Source of the DNA: JALOLV01 sp046295175
GTDB taxonomy: Bacteria > Bacteroidota > Bacteroidia > Cytophagales > Spirosomataceae
Reading direction: 5' to 3'
Length of the DNA: 64,000 nucleotides
NCBI GenBank assembly: GCA_046295175.1
Contig: JBKBNY010000004.1
Span: forward strand, 124,001 to 188,000
The position numbers and the translations under genes were made by a program. Position 1 is the first letter of the stretch; each line of letters opens with the position of its first letter. Shown here one piece after another: positions 44,678-54,358 of this stretch. A model generated the notes under the pieces. That model did no database searches. It was not told where the DNA came from and worked only from the letters and a program-made list of their open reading frames with translations.

Positions 44678-46273
44678 ATGCAACAATTATTAGAAGAATT
44701 ACAGAATAAATATGAAAAAGTAAAACTCGGCGGAGGCAAAAAACGCATCGAAGCACACAAAGCCAAAGGCAAAATGACCGCACGTGAGCGAATCGAATAC
44801 TTGATTGATAAAGATTCTCGGTTTCTTGAATTCGGCACATTTGCAGGCGATGGTATGTATGAAGAAGAAGGTGGATGTCCGGGTGGCGGATGCGTTACTG
44901 GGATTGGCTACGTAAGCAGAAGGATGTGCGTGATTGTGAGCAACGATGCCACAGTAAAAGCTGGTGCGTGGTTCCCGATAAGTGCCAAGAAAAACTTGAG
45001 AGCTCAAGAGATTGCAATGGAAAACCGATTGCCAATTATCTATTTGGTTGATTCGGCTGGTGTTTATTTACCAATGCAAGATGAGGTTTTTCCAGACAAA
45101 GAGCATTTTGGGAGAATTTTCAGAAATAATGCCCAAATGTCGTCGGAGGGTATTCCGCAAATTTCGGCAATCATGGGAAGTTGTGTGGCTGGCGGAGCAT
45201 ATTTGCCAATTATGTCAGACTACGCACTGATTGTTGAAGGTACTGGTTCGGTATTTTTGGCAGGACCATACTTGGTAAAATCGTCGATTGGTGAAGATGT
45301 AGATGCCGAAACTTTGGGCGGAGCAACAACTCATTGTGAGATTTCGGGCGTTACGGATAATAAATATCCTGATGACCCATCGTGCTTAGATGCCATCAAA
45401 AAAATTATTGATAAGATTGGGCATAATCAAAATGCTGGTTTTGATAGAATTGAGCCAAAACTGCCGTTAAAAAACCCGTCAGAGATTTATTCAATTCTTC
45501 CCGAAGACCGAGCCAAACCTTACAATATGCTCGATATTATCGAAAGAATCGTTGATAACTCAGAATTTGATGAATACAAAAAAGGATACGGACAGACGAT
45601 TTTGTGTGGATTGGCAAGAGTTGAAGGATGGGCAGTCGGAATTGTGGCAAATCAGAGAAAAATTGTAAAATCAAAGAAAGGCGAAATGCAAATGGGTGGA
45701 GTCATTTACAGCGACTCGGCCGATAAAGCGGCTCGTTTTATAATGAACTGTAACCAACAAAAAATCCCGTTGGTTTTCTTACAAGATGTTACAGGATTTA
45801 TGGTTGGTAGCCGTTCGGAACAAGGTGGAATCATCAAAGACGGTGCTAAAATGGTCAATGCAATGGCTAATTCGGTTGTACCAAAATTCACATTTATTGT
45901 TGGGAATTCGTACGGTGCAGGTAATTACGCCATGTGCGGAAAAGCCTACGACCCACGATTAATTTATAGTTGGGTTACTGGTCAAATGGCCGTTATGAGT
46001 GGGGCATCGGCAGCCAAAACGTTGGTGCAGATTCAAGAAGCAACGATGAAAGCCAAAGGAATTGAATTGGATGAAAACGGGCATAAAGAATTATTAGATA
46101 AGATTACCAATCAGTATAATTCACAATTGAGTCCTTATTATGCCTCGGCAAGAATTTGGAATGACGGAGTTATTGACCCGCTTGAAACTCGAAAAATTAT
46201 TGCAATGGGTATCGAAGCAGCCAATCATGCTCCAATCACAAAAAGATATAATGTTGGAGTTATTCAAACATAG
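44678..46273 (+). CDS. Acyl-CoA carboxylase beta (carboxyltransferase) subunit
   Basis: A 531-residue biotin-dependent carboxyltransferase. Domain order is N- and C-terminal crotonase-like carboxyltransferase lobes, with oxyanion-hole and glycine blocks MGSCVAGGAYLPIMSD, LAGPYLVKSSIGEDVDAETLGGA and VGNSYGAGNYAMCGKAYDPR. The wording VDSAGVYLPMQDEVFPDKEHFGRIF places it close to methylcrotonyl-CoA carboxylase beta (leucine breakdown), though propionyl-CoA or another acyl-CoA is possible. The alpha biotin subunit is not adjacent. It has a good -7 motif and a strong hairpin afterwards. Confidence 0.88.
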   Translation: MQQLLEELQNKYEKVKLGGGKKRIEAHKAKGKMTARERIEYLIDKDSRFLEFGTFAGDGMYEEEGGCPGGGCVTGIGYVSRRMCVIVSNDATVKAGAWFPISAKKNLRAQEIAMENRLPIIYLVDSAGVYLPMQDEVFPDKEHFGRIFRNNAQMSSEGIPQISAIMGSCVAGGAYLPIMSDYALIVEGTGSVFLAGPYLVKSSIGEDVDAETLGGATTHCEISGVTDNKYPDDPSCLDAIKKIIDKIGHNQNAGFDRIEPKLPLKNPSEIYSILPEDRAKPYNMLDIIERIVDNSEFDEYKKGYGQTILCGLARVEGWAVGIVANQRKIVKSKKGEMQMGGVIYSDSADKAARFIMNCNQQKIPLVFLQDVTGFMVGSRSEQGGIIKDGAKMVNAMANSVVPKFTFIVGNSYGAGNYAMCGKAYDPRLIYSWVTGQMAVMSGASAAKTLVQIQEATMKAKGIELDENGHKELLDKITNQYNSQLSPYYASARIWNDGVIDPLETRKIIAMGIEAANHAPITKRYNVGVIQT

Positions 46274-46283
46274 AATGATTTGG

Positions 46284-46316
46284 GTTTGGGTATAAAGGAA
46301 TAATTTATACCCAAAC
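46284..46316 (+). terminator. Hairpin after the carboxylase gene
   Basis: A perfect 13-bp stem (46284-46296 with 46304-46316) and 7-nt loop 10 nt after the stop. The downstream T-run is short, so it is a probable but not ideal terminator. Confidence 0.65.
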
Positions 46317-46389
46317 GTTTTACATAAAACATTGTAAATTAACAATTTATGATTTAAAATTGTGTGTAATTCGTTAGACCCAAAGCAAA

Positions 46390-46938
46390 ATGAAAAAACT
46401 TTCCTCTTTTTTTTATGAGAAAACCAACGGTTATTTGGTGCTTGGTTTCCTCGCTCTTCAATTCATCATTTCAGGTGTAGTTCTTCCCTATTTTCAAAAG
46501 CAATTTGACCCCGGCCTCAGTAGAGGGTTGATGGATTTAAGTTTTGGATTCACACCAGAAAAAGGTTACGAAATCATTGAGAGTTACGGCGAAGAAGGAC
46601 GCAAGGTTTATTTATTTGTAGAATCATTTATTGATGTAATTTACCCAATCATTTACTCAACTGCATTTGTACTCTTACTCAGTTTCCTTATCAAGAAAAA
46701 TGATTGGAAATCATATTTTTATATCAATTTGATTCCATACGGTTCATTAGTTTTTGATTTATTAGAGAATCTTGGAATAGTCATCATGCTAAAATCCTTT
46801 CCTGAAAGAGCTAATTTTTGGGCAAATTTAGCTTCAAATTCAGGATTACTGAAATGGCTTTTTGCAGGTATAACGCTCTTACTTGTTTTAATCAATTTGA
46901 TAATGTGGGGCATTAAAAAGATTAAAAAACAACAATAA
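46390..46938 (+). CDS. Small multi-pass membrane protein, unknown function
   Basis: A 182-residue integral membrane protein with about four hydrophobic helices (YLVLGFLALQFIISGVVLPYF; VIYPIIYSTAFVLLLSFLI; FYINLIPYGSLVFDLLENLG; LFAGITLLLVLINLIMWGI). Between helices one and two is a soluble loop of about 45 residues (FTPEKGYEIIESYGEEGRKV). No family was recognised. It converges on the secreted subtilase and shares a bidirectional terminator with it. Confidence 0.7.
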   Translation: MKKLSSFFYEKTNGYLVLGFLALQFIISGVVLPYFQKQFDPGLSRGLMDLSFGFTPEKGYEIIESYGEEGRKVYLFVESFIDVIYPIIYSTAFVLLLSFLIKKNDWKSYFYINLIPYGSLVFDLLENLGIVIMLKSFPERANFWANLASNSGLLKWLFAGITLLLVLINLIMWGIKKIKKQQ

Positions 46939-46966
46939 AATTGGCAAAATCAATTTTGCCAATTTT
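46937..46966. terminator. Bidirectional terminator
   Basis: A 14-bp inverted repeat (46937-46950 with 46953-46966) in the 33-nt gap between convergent stops, with A/T-runs at both ends. Confidence 0.75.
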
Positions 46967-46971
46967 ATTAC

Positions 46972-49779
46972 TTAATTACATCCCCCAATAAACGCCCTAA
47001 AAACTGAATTACTGTCTACACTAAAACCAGGATTTAGAGAAACTGCTTGAGAAGCTCTGTAATCAATTTTTGCCGGGGTATTTATTTTGTTATTTGCGGT
47101 AATTTGGCCACTGACAAAGTTTTGTTGAGAGCCTGCCTCTATCCTACTTGTGATATTAATATTTGCAGGATTAAATTCAAAATTAATTGGATTTGATGCG
47201 ATTGGTGGACAAGAAATTGCCTGACTACAATTTGCGGTATAAGTTTTATTAGTCGCTGGATTGACAATAATTGCCGAACCAACTTGGCTATTGCTCCAAT
47301 AAATATCTCCATTACAGCCAAGTCCTAAAATCAAATAAGATTGATTTGGAGAGCAAGGAGTAATCGGATTTCCTAATGAAGCTCCGAGCAATGACTCAAC
47401 TTGGTTAGTCTGAATCAAACTATTTACTTGGCTCAAATCTCCTTTTTTTATTTTATTAGTATCGATAGACGATGATAAAGTATTCATCGGAAAAGCTACT
47501 AAATATGGCATTGATTTGACCCAAAGCGTTCTTTTTACTCTATCGCTGGGGCATAATCCACTGCATTGAGTCTGAACAAAATACGAAAATTCTCCAACTT
47601 GGCTCGTCGTTGGTCTGAAATCATTACCTGAATAAATAACATTTCCACCCGAAGGAGCACTCCACCAAGTAACCGTCGATGGCGAGTTACCCGCATTTGT
47701 AGTAATCTCAACACTAAATCCAGAAACACAAAGAGGGTCGGCAAAAGAATCATCTTCTGCCAATAAAGTCCAAGTGCCATTTGGGGGTTCGTTATTAAAT
47801 AGCGAAAGTGCCTGATTTGGAGCAAATGTACCCGAAACTGGCGACGAACCTGTCACAATCGTTGCCGCACCGTCTTCAAAAACTGTTGTGATTACACCTG
47901 CCGAAACTGTTCCTCTTGCGTAAGTTGCTGTCGGAAGCAATGTAATTATTTTACCAGAAGGCGATTTTAATTTGAATGATAATTCTTCATTAAATGGAGT
48001 AGCACCTCCATCGGCATTCGAGCAAGAATTTTCGTTGCCTCCATCTTTCTTTTGCCAAGTAATTGAAACTTTTACTTTTGAGACAGTTCCGCCCAAATTT
48101 TGAGCGATTACTGTTGGGTCTGGGCCACTTTTCTCGAATGCGTCATAGCCAACTGTGCCACCCGAATACGTAAATGTTGTTGGCCCAGTAAAATTACAAT
48201 TTGTAGAATTGACAATAAATCCATTTCCGGTTGCTAAATCATTGCAATAATAAGCCATTTTATCAGCCGTAACACTTGGAGTTGGCGTTTTCAGTCTATT
48301 AAGAACTATACTAATATCATTTGAAAGAATCGAACACTCTGCATTTGAAATAATAACATTATAAACTCCTTCTTGGGTTGCTACAAAACTACTCCCAGAA
48401 CCAGTCTGAGGGGTTCCATTTAATCTCCAAGTATAACTAAATCCATTGCCAACATTTGCGTTTAACGTAACAGATTCACCTTCACAAAAATAAGTAGAAC
48501 CATTTGCTGTAATTTGTGCCAATGATAAGCCTCCGTTTGGGCAAGCTATTGCTTTTTGCATATTGATTCTACCAGCACCTAATTTACCAATGTAGTTTGG
48601 GTTTATGGCATCAAGATTATCAGCCGTATTTTTTAGAATTGCTTCGGCTTGAGCATTTGTCAATGATGGAAAACAAGCCAAAAGATAGCCTAATGCACTC
48701 GAAACCAATGGAGTTGCCATTGAAGTGCCGTTGAACGATGCATAAGTATTGTATGGAGTCGTACTCAAAATTCCTCGACCAGGTGCCGCAATATCGACCC
48801 AAGTGCCAAAGTTAGAAAACGAGCTTTTTTTATCATCAGAATCTAAACTTGCAACAGCAATCACGTTTTGGTATGCCGAAGGAAAATGTTCGATACTAAA
48901 ATTGTCATTGCCTGCTGCTGCCACTACAATTGCCCCTTGAGAAACAGCGTAATTGATTACATCTTGTTCGGATTGAATGTAGCCTATTCCTCCCCAAGAT
49001 AAACTGATAATTTTAGCTCCATTATCCGCTGCCCAAGCAATACCTTCGTATCCGTGATAAATCCCGTTAGCAAGACCACCATCAGGTGTAGATTTTACTG
49101 GAATAATTTTTATGCGGTTGTTACTTGCTGATGCAACACCAATACCATTGTTTGAAACTGCACTCACAATACCCGCAACGTGCGTACCGTGCGAGAAACT
49201 GGCATTGGGCGGATTGGGGTCGTTGTCTAAATCAGATACGTCTCGCCCAGCCAACATATTTCCAACTAAATCTTCATGATTGGTATCAATGGCATTATCT
49301 ACAACGGCTACTCTTACATTTACTTGACCAGCATTGATTGCCCATGTTTCAAAGGCTTTAATTTTATTAAGAAACCATTGCTGGCCTACACTTGGGTCAT
49401 TTGGAGTATCAATGATATATCGTAATGGCACCTTTTCGACGTATTCTACATTTGGTTCGTTTTTGAGTTTGTCTAATAAATCATCAATATTTTGGGCGTT
49501 GTCGATTTTTATACGATAAATACTTTTTAATGTGGTTGATTTGGTATTATAAAAAGTGCTTTTTGAATTTAGTATCTTGAATTGTTTCTCATATTTGAGC
49601 ATAAATGGTAATTCGGAAGCAACATTGACGCCGTCAGTCTTTTTAGAATTCAAAATTGAGAGATTAGGATTCTTAACTTTTATGTAGATTTCACCATCAA
49701 CAAAATTCTTGTTAATTTTCTGAGCAGAAACTGCAACAGAAAATACTAAGAAACCAACTATTAGTAAACTGTGTTTCAT
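46972..49779 (-). CDS. Secreted S8 subtilase with Ig-like, P-like and 3-coathanger domains
   Basis: A 935-residue protease with signal peptide (HSLLIVGFLVFSVAVSAQ). A prodomain (about 25-120) precedes the catalytic domain with Asp161 (VAVVDNAID), His197 (FSHGTHVAG) and Ser353 (NGTSMATP). An Ig-like segment follows (about 420-495), then a region resembling the proprotein-convertase P domain (NGTWTLLAEDDSFADP) and, at the end, a 3-coathanger stack motif (ASQAVSLNPGFSVDSNSVF) common in secreted Cytophagales proteins. It is probably exported to the surface or medium. It is distinct from the lipoprotein subtilase at 28577. Confidence 0.9.
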   Translation of the reverse strand: MKHSLLIVGFLVFSVAVSAQKINKNFVDGEIYIKVKNPNLSILNSKKTDGVNVASELPFMLKYEKQFKILNSKSTFYNTKSTTLKSIYRIKIDNAQNIDDLLDKLKNEPNVEYVEKVPLRYIIDTPNDPSVGQQWFLNKIKAFETWAINAGQVNVRVAVVDNAIDTNHEDLVGNMLAGRDVSDLDNDPNPPNASFSHGTHVAGIVSAVSNNGIGVASASNNRIKIIPVKSTPDGGLANGIYHGYEGIAWAADNGAKIISLSWGGIGYIQSEQDVINYAVSQGAIVVAAAGNDNFSIEHFPSAYQNVIAVASLDSDDKKSSFSNFGTWVDIAAPGRGILSTTPYNTYASFNGTSMATPLVSSALGYLLACFPSLTNAQAEAILKNTADNLDAINPNYIGKLGAGRINMQKAIACPNGGLSLAQITANGSTYFCEGESVTLNANVGNGFSYTWRLNGTPQTGSGSSFVATQEGVYNVIISNAECSILSNDISIVLNRLKTPTPSVTADKMAYYCNDLATGNGFIVNSTNCNFTGPTTFTYSGGTVGYDAFEKSGPDPTVIAQNLGGTVSKVKVSITWQKKDGGNENSCSNADGGATPFNEELSFKLKSPSGKIITLLPTATYARGTVSAGVITTVFEDGAATIVTGSSPVSGTFAPNQALSLFNNEPPNGTWTLLAEDDSFADPLCVSGFSVEITTNAGNSPSTVTWWSAPSGGNVIYSGNDFRPTTSQVGEFSYFVQTQCSGLCPSDRVKRTLWVKSMPYLVAFPMNTLSSSIDTNKIKKGDLSQVNSLIQTNQVESLLGASLGNPITPCSPNQSYLILGLGCNGDIYWSNSQVGSAIIVNPATNKTYTANCSQAISCPPIASNPINFEFNPANINITSRIEAGSQQNFVSGQITANNKINTPAKIDYRASQAVSLNPGFSVDSNSVFRAFIGGCN

Positions 49780-49843
49780 TATCGTAAGTATTTAAAATGA
49801 ACCAGACAAATATCAGAATAATCTACAAATAAATTCTCATTAT

Positions 49844-52327
49844 ATGAAGAAAACCCTATCTACTTTACTATTTTTTTATTGTGCGGTTTTATATGGTCAA
49901 ACCAAACAACTCGGCTCAAGCGAGATACTCCATCAGCTAAAAAAACTCAATGTTGTAGGAACTGCCCTGTATGTAGCCGCCCATCCCGACGATGAAAATA
50001 CCCTATTTATTACTTGGCTTTCAAAAGAAAAAATGGTTCGCTCTGGTTACATCGCCATGACACGTGGAGATGGCGGACAAAACCTAATTGGTTCAGAACA
50101 AGGCGAATACGTTGGATATTTGCGTACACACGAGCTATTGGGAGCAAGAAGTATAGATGGTGGTGAACAATTTTTCACTCGGGCAAATGACTTCGGATTT
50201 ACGAAAACAACCGATGAAGCTTTAGCAACATGGGGTAAAGAACAGATACTCGCTGATTTGGTTTGGAGAATCCGTAAATTTCAACCAGATGTAATGATAA
50301 ATCGTTTTCCGCCTGATGGTAGAGCCGGACACGGTCATCATTCAGCCTCAGCACAATTATCCGAAGAGGCATTTAAAGCTGCCGCTGACCCAAATCGTTT
50401 TCCAGAGCAATTGGCTTCTGTAAAGCCCTGGCAAGCCAAAAGAGTAGTTTGGAATTCATTTTCTCCAAATTTTCAGAATAATCAACCAAACGAAGGTGCA
50501 TATATCAAAATTCAATTAGGTGATTACAACCCATTACTGGGTAAATCATATACCGAAATTGCGGCTGAAGCGAGAAGTATGCACAAAAGTCAAGGCTTTG
50601 GTTCGGCCAGAACTCGTGGTCAACGCATCGATTACGCACTTCATAAAGCAGGAGAACCTGCTCAAAATGACTTATTTGACGGAATTGATTTAAGCTGGAA
50701 CCGTGTAGAAGGTGGAGCAAAAGTCGAGAACTTAGTAAAAGGAATCATCCAAAATTTCAAATTCGACAACCCTTCGGCAAGTGTACCTGCATTGATTGAA
50801 GTTTACAATGAAATCGAAAAATTAGAATCTAAGCCAAACCAGTTAGCGATTGTTTCACAAAAGAAAAAAGAGGTAAAAGATTTAATTTTAGCGTGTGCAG
50901 GCTTATGGTTTGAGGCCAATCCAGCCGATTATGCAGTTGCTCCCAATGATAAAATTAAAGTAAATGTAAATATTGTAAAACGTTCGAATAGCAATATTTC
51001 ATTGAATAAAATCACTTTCAAAGGCACTTCAAAAGATTCTACAATGACTTCGGTCTTGTCTTATAATCAGCCTTTAAATCTACCTTTTGAAGTTCAAATA
51101 CCAAAAAATCAACCCATTACACAACCTTATTGGTTAATTGAAAAACACGAAAAAGGTTTTTATAAAGTTGACAATCAAGAATTACGAGGTTTGCCAATTA
51201 AACCTGCTGATTTAACTTGCCAATATGAATTTACGATTGAGGGGAAACTGTTTTCTTTTGAAACTCCTCTAACTTATAAGTTTGTAGAACCATCTGATGG
51301 TGAAATCAATCGCTATTTTGAAGTAAGGCCAGAGGTCACCGCCAATATCGCCGATAAAGTTTACTCATTTGGAGATAACCAACCAAAAGAGGTTATGGTT
51401 ACACTAAAATCGGGCAAAAAAGATGTAAAAGGAAGTGTTACACTTGATATTCCTGCTGGATGGAAAATCGAACCTCTCTCACACAATTTTGAATTGAAAG
51501 ATAAATACGAGGAGAAAAAAGTTTCGTTTAAATTAACTCCTCCTTCAACGGCCTCTGAGATTACAATTAAGGCAATTGCAAAAACTGAAAATGGCACTTA
51601 CGACAGAGGAATTGCAGTTGTGGAATATAAGCACATTCCGACTCTAACACTTTTTCCGTTTGCAGAAGCAAAAGCATTAAGAATTGATTTGAAGAAAAAA
51701 GGCAACAAGATTGGATACATCGCTGGTGCGGGTGATGAAGTTCCTGCTGCTTTACAGCAAATTGGGTATTCGGTTACACAATTGACTGAAAACGAATTGG
51801 AAAAAGATTTGAGCATTTATGATGCAATAATCGTTGGAGTGCGTGCTTACAACACCGAAGACCGCTTGAAATATTACCAAGATAAATTGATGAAATACGT
51901 AGAAAACGGCGGAAATATGGTTGTTCAATACCAAACCAACGCATTTTTTGGTGGATTGAAAGTCAAAGAAATGGGGCCATTCCCTTACTCAATTGGGCGA
52001 AATCGGGTAACAGACGAAACTGCTCAAACGCAATTTATCAAACCAAACCATCCATTATTAAATACACCTAACAAAATCACTTCAAAAGATTTTGAAGGAT
52101 GGATTCAAGAACGTGGGCTATACTTTGCAGATAAATGGAGCGATAAATACGAAACGATATTTTCGATGAAAGATGCGGGCGAAACCGAACAAGAGGGTAG
52201 TTTATTGTATGCAAAATACGGAAAAGGTAACTATATTTTTACTGGATTAGCATTTTTCAGACAGCTTCCAGCTGGGGTCTCGGGTGCATATAGATTATTT
52301 GCAAATCTTATTTCGGTTGGAAAGTAA
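49844..52327 (+). CDS. Secreted PIG-L/LmbE-family deacetylase with C-terminal amidotransferase-like domain
   Basis: An 827-residue exported protein (signal LSTLLFFYCAVLYGQ). Residues about 35-300 are a PIG-L (LmbE) zinc deacetylase: AHPDDENT zinc/catalytic motif, TRGDGGQNLIGSE and the third-ligand region GHGHHSASA. A middle beta-sandwich region (about 390-590) is followed by a class I glutamine-amidotransferase-like fold (about 610-825, IIVGVRAYNTEDRL, NGGNMVVQYQTN). PIG-L enzymes deacetylate N-acetylglucosamine-type sugars; an extracellular version probably acts on glycans such as chitin or peptidoglycan fragments (inference). It diverges from the secreted subtilase gene. Confidence 0.87.
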   Translation: MKKTLSTLLFFYCAVLYGQTKQLGSSEILHQLKKLNVVGTALYVAAHPDDENTLFITWLSKEKMVRSGYIAMTRGDGGQNLIGSEQGEYVGYLRTHELLGARSIDGGEQFFTRANDFGFTKTTDEALATWGKEQILADLVWRIRKFQPDVMINRFPPDGRAGHGHHSASAQLSEEAFKAAADPNRFPEQLASVKPWQAKRVVWNSFSPNFQNNQPNEGAYIKIQLGDYNPLLGKSYTEIAAEARSMHKSQGFGSARTRGQRIDYALHKAGEPAQNDLFDGIDLSWNRVEGGAKVENLVKGIIQNFKFDNPSASVPALIEVYNEIEKLESKPNQLAIVSQKKKEVKDLILACAGLWFEANPADYAVAPNDKIKVNVNIVKRSNSNISLNKITFKGTSKDSTMTSVLSYNQPLNLPFEVQIPKNQPITQPYWLIEKHEKGFYKVDNQELRGLPIKPADLTCQYEFTIEGKLFSFETPLTYKFVEPSDGEINRYFEVRPEVTANIADKVYSFGDNQPKEVMVTLKSGKKDVKGSVTLDIPAGWKIEPLSHNFELKDKYEEKKVSFKLTPPSTASEITIKAIAKTENGTYDRGIAVVEYKHIPTLTLFPFAEAKALRIDLKKKGNKIGYIAGAGDEVPAALQQIGYSVTQLTENELEKDLSIYDAIIVGVRAYNTEDRLKYYQDKLMKYVENGGNMVVQYQTNAFFGGLKVKEMGPFPYSIGRNRVTDETAQTQFIKPNHPLLNTPNKITSKDFEGWIQERGLYFADKWSDKYETIFSMKDAGETEQEGSLLYAKYGKGNYIFTGLAFFRQLPAGVSGAYRLFANLISVGK

Positions 52328-52405
52328 AAGTTTGTTCAAAGAGGTGTAGTACTTGAAAAGATTGCATTTTTGATAAATAAAAATTAATAGATTATGATTC
52401 TCGTC

Positions 52406-52452
52406 ATAAATTAATCAATTTGATTAGCTAACATTCAAATTGATTAATTTAT
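52406..52452 (+). terminator. 18-bp perfect inverted repeat after the PIG-L gene
   Basis: Arms 52406-52423 and 52435-52452 with an 11-nt loop, AT-rich, 79 nt after the PIG-L stop. It may terminate that gene, although no clean T-run follows. It lies just upstream of a promoter at 52465. Confidence 0.5.
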
Positions 52453-52464
52453 TAAAAACCAGTA

Positions 52465-52495
52465 TTGAGTTTTATTCTCTTAACCAATACTTTTG
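52465..52495 (+). promoter_or_regulatory. Strong Bacteroidota promoter in the PIG-L/LytTR gap
   Basis: TTG (52465-52467), 20-nt spacer, TACTTTTG (52488-52495): a perfect match to the TTG/TAnnTTTG promoter type. It points to transcription from about 52502, not directly at a coding region. Confidence 0.65.
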
Positions 52496-52501
52496 TAGAA
52501 T

Positions 52502-52617
52502 CGTAATACAAAAAGTAAAACAAGATATTTTATTCTCAAAATACATTCAAAAAAATTAGTACACTTTTAGTGGTTAGGTACAAAGAAACAGGAGGAGTTC
52601 CTGTTTTCTTTGTTTTT
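52502..52617 (+). ncRNA. Candidate ~115-nt small RNA or attenuated leader
   Basis: Between the promoter at 52465-52495 and a terminator-like hairpin at 52580-52617 (arms 52580-52593 and 52599-52613 with one bulged base, then five T residues) lies a transcript of about 115 nt with no convincing reading frame. It is either an independent small RNA or an attenuated leader of the LytTR regulator that starts at 52756. The rest of the gap 52328-52755 (52618-52755) shows no gene. Confidence 0.45.
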
Positions 52618-52755
52618 ATAATGCTGGGTAAAACAATTATTTTCTGAATTGAATCGCTCAATAACTTTAGATTTTATTAAAAAAAAGCAATATTTTGTGC
52701 AATAATTATCGTAATACCCCATCTGATTCACTATTACTGCCATAAATTAAACCAA

Positions 52756-53451
52756 ATGAAAATTTATAAATGCTTGATTATAGAAGATGACATTGCTGAA
52801 CAAAAAATCTTACAAACTCATCTAAAAAAATTAAATCACCTCGAAATCGTAAATACTTTTGTAAATCCTATTGATGCTCTCGGTTTATTACAAACCCAAC
52901 AAATTGATATTCTTTTTTCGGATATTGAATTACCAGAAATCACAGGAATTGACTTAATTAAATCACTGTCAAATCCTCCTAAAGTAATATTGCTTACTTC
53001 TCATTCAAATTATGCTGTTGAAGCCTTTGAACACGGAGTAACCGACTATTTAGTGAAGCCTTATAGTTTTGAGCGTTTGTTAAAAGCAGTCAGTAGAGCT
53101 TTGGATAAATCAGATTTAGAAAGTGTAAAAATTCGTGAAGAAAACGAAGTGATTTTCTTAAAATCTGGTAGAGATTTGCTTAAATTTAGTCTGAATCAAA
53201 TACTTTATATTGAGGCTTTGGGTTCATTTACTAAAGTTTACACACCGGAGAAAGTAAGTGTTATTAGTGAATCAATCTCAATGCTCCAAGACAAACTAAA
53301 TAACGATTTTATGCGAGTTCATAAATCTTATTTGGTTTCAAAGAAAAAAGTAACAGGTATTTCTGCAAAAAATGTATTGGTCGAAGATAAGAAAATCCCA
53401 CTTGGAGTATCTTATCGAGAAAGTGTCGAAAAGATAATTAATGGAGATTAA
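52756..53451 (+). CDS. LytTR-family response regulator (orphan)
   Basis: A 231-residue two-domain regulator. The receiver domain (1-120) has the acidic pair in IIEDD, the phosphoacceptor Asp56 in LFSDIELPE, and the conserved lysine in YLVKPYS near 106. The C-terminal LytTR DNA-binding domain (about 130-230) shows the FLKSGRDLLKF, ILYIEALGSFTKVYT and FMRVHKSYLVSKKKV blocks. The partner histidine kinase is not adjacent in the window. It overlaps the convergent GT2 gene by 4 nt at the stop codons. Confidence 0.93.
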   Translation: MKIYKCLIIEDDIAEQKILQTHLKKLNHLEIVNTFVNPIDALGLLQTQQIDILFSDIELPEITGIDLIKSLSNPPKVILLTSHSNYAVEAFEHGVTDYLVKPYSFERLLKAVSRALDKSDLESVKIREENEVIFLKSGRDLLKFSLNQILYIEALGSFTKVYTPEKVSVISESISMLQDKLNNDFMRVHKSYLVSKKKVTGISAKNVLVEDKKIPLGVSYRESVEKIINGD

Positions 53452-54356
53452 CTGGCTTTATAGACTTTCTTAATGACATATTGTGGCTTGCCGCCTTGCT
53501 GCAAAAACGCTTTACCTATGTATTCGCCCAAAATTCCGATAAAGAAAAATTGAAACGAAACAAGTAGCATCAAAGCAAGCCACATTATCATTTGAGTATC
53601 TAATTTTGAAGTAATCAAAAGAATAGCAAAAAGTGCAAACCAACATAAAATAAGACCCAATCCGATTGTCCAAAGTATTCGGATTGGCAACTGAGAATAT
53701 CCAAACAGCACATTCAAAAACAAAGAAACCAGTTTTTTGATTGTGTATCCCGACCGCCCTTCTTTTCTATCAAGGTGTTCGACATAGACCTTACCCACGT
53801 TGTCAGTCACTCTAAAAATCAAAGCATCGATGTAAGGGTATGGCCCCTGATATTTGATAATCTCCGCTACGGTTTCAAGGTTAATCAATTTAAAACTCGA
53901 TAGATACAAATCTTTGGGTTTACCAATCAAATAATCATTGAGTTTATTTACCAACCAGCTTCCAAAGTTTCGGAACGGTGAGTGCTTCTTTTGAGCATAT
54001 TGGCTATAAACAACATCGAAATCACCTTGTTTGGCTTTTTCCAAAAGTTTAATAATCTCAGAAGGTGGATTTTGGAAATCATCATCAATCATTACTGCAT
54101 ATTTTCCAGAAGCATGATTTAAGCCGCACATGACAGCACTAAATTCTCCAAAATTCCTTCTCAAACTAACAAATGTCAAATTATTGTAGCATTTTGATAA
54201 TTCAATACAAACTTGTTCCGAATTATCTTTGCTCCCATCGTTTACTAATATTACCTCAAAATCAATTTCTTTTAAATCGACAGAGAGTTTTTCAATCAAT
54301 TTTTTAATTGAATTTTCACTATTATAAACAGGTATGACGATGGATAATTCTTTCAA
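53448..54356 (-). CDS. GT2 glycosyltransferase, DPM/GtrB-like with two membrane helices
   Basis: A 302-residue membrane-associated glycosyltransferase starting at a TTG two nucleotides after the aminotransferase stop; the resulting N-terminus (KELSIVIPVYNSENSIKKLI) is canonical. Metal site: VMIDDDFQNPPSEI. Two C-terminal membrane segments (IGLGLILCWFALFAILLI and LALMLLVSFQFFFIGILG) are typical of the polyprenyl-phosphate glycosyltransferases GtrB/ArnC/DPM1. With the FdtA/FdtB genes it may put an amino-sugar on undecaprenyl phosphate for glycan decoration. It is the last gene of the operon. Confidence 0.88.
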   Translation of the reverse strand: MKELSIVIPVYNSENSIKKLIEKLSVDLKEIDFEVILVNDGSKDNSEQVCIELSKCYNNLTFVSLRRNFGEFSAVMCGLNHASGKYAVMIDDDFQNPPSEIIKLLEKAKQGDFDVVYSQYAQKKHSPFRNFGSWLVNKLNDYLIGKPKDLYLSSFKLINLETVAEIIKYQGPYPYIDALIFRVTDNVGKVYVEHLDRKEGRSGYTIKKLVSLFLNVLFGYSQLPIRILWTIGLGLILCWFALFAILLITSKLDTQMIMWLALMLLVSFQFFFIGILGEYIGKAFLQQGGKPQYVIKKVYKAS

Positions 54357-54358
54357 GA

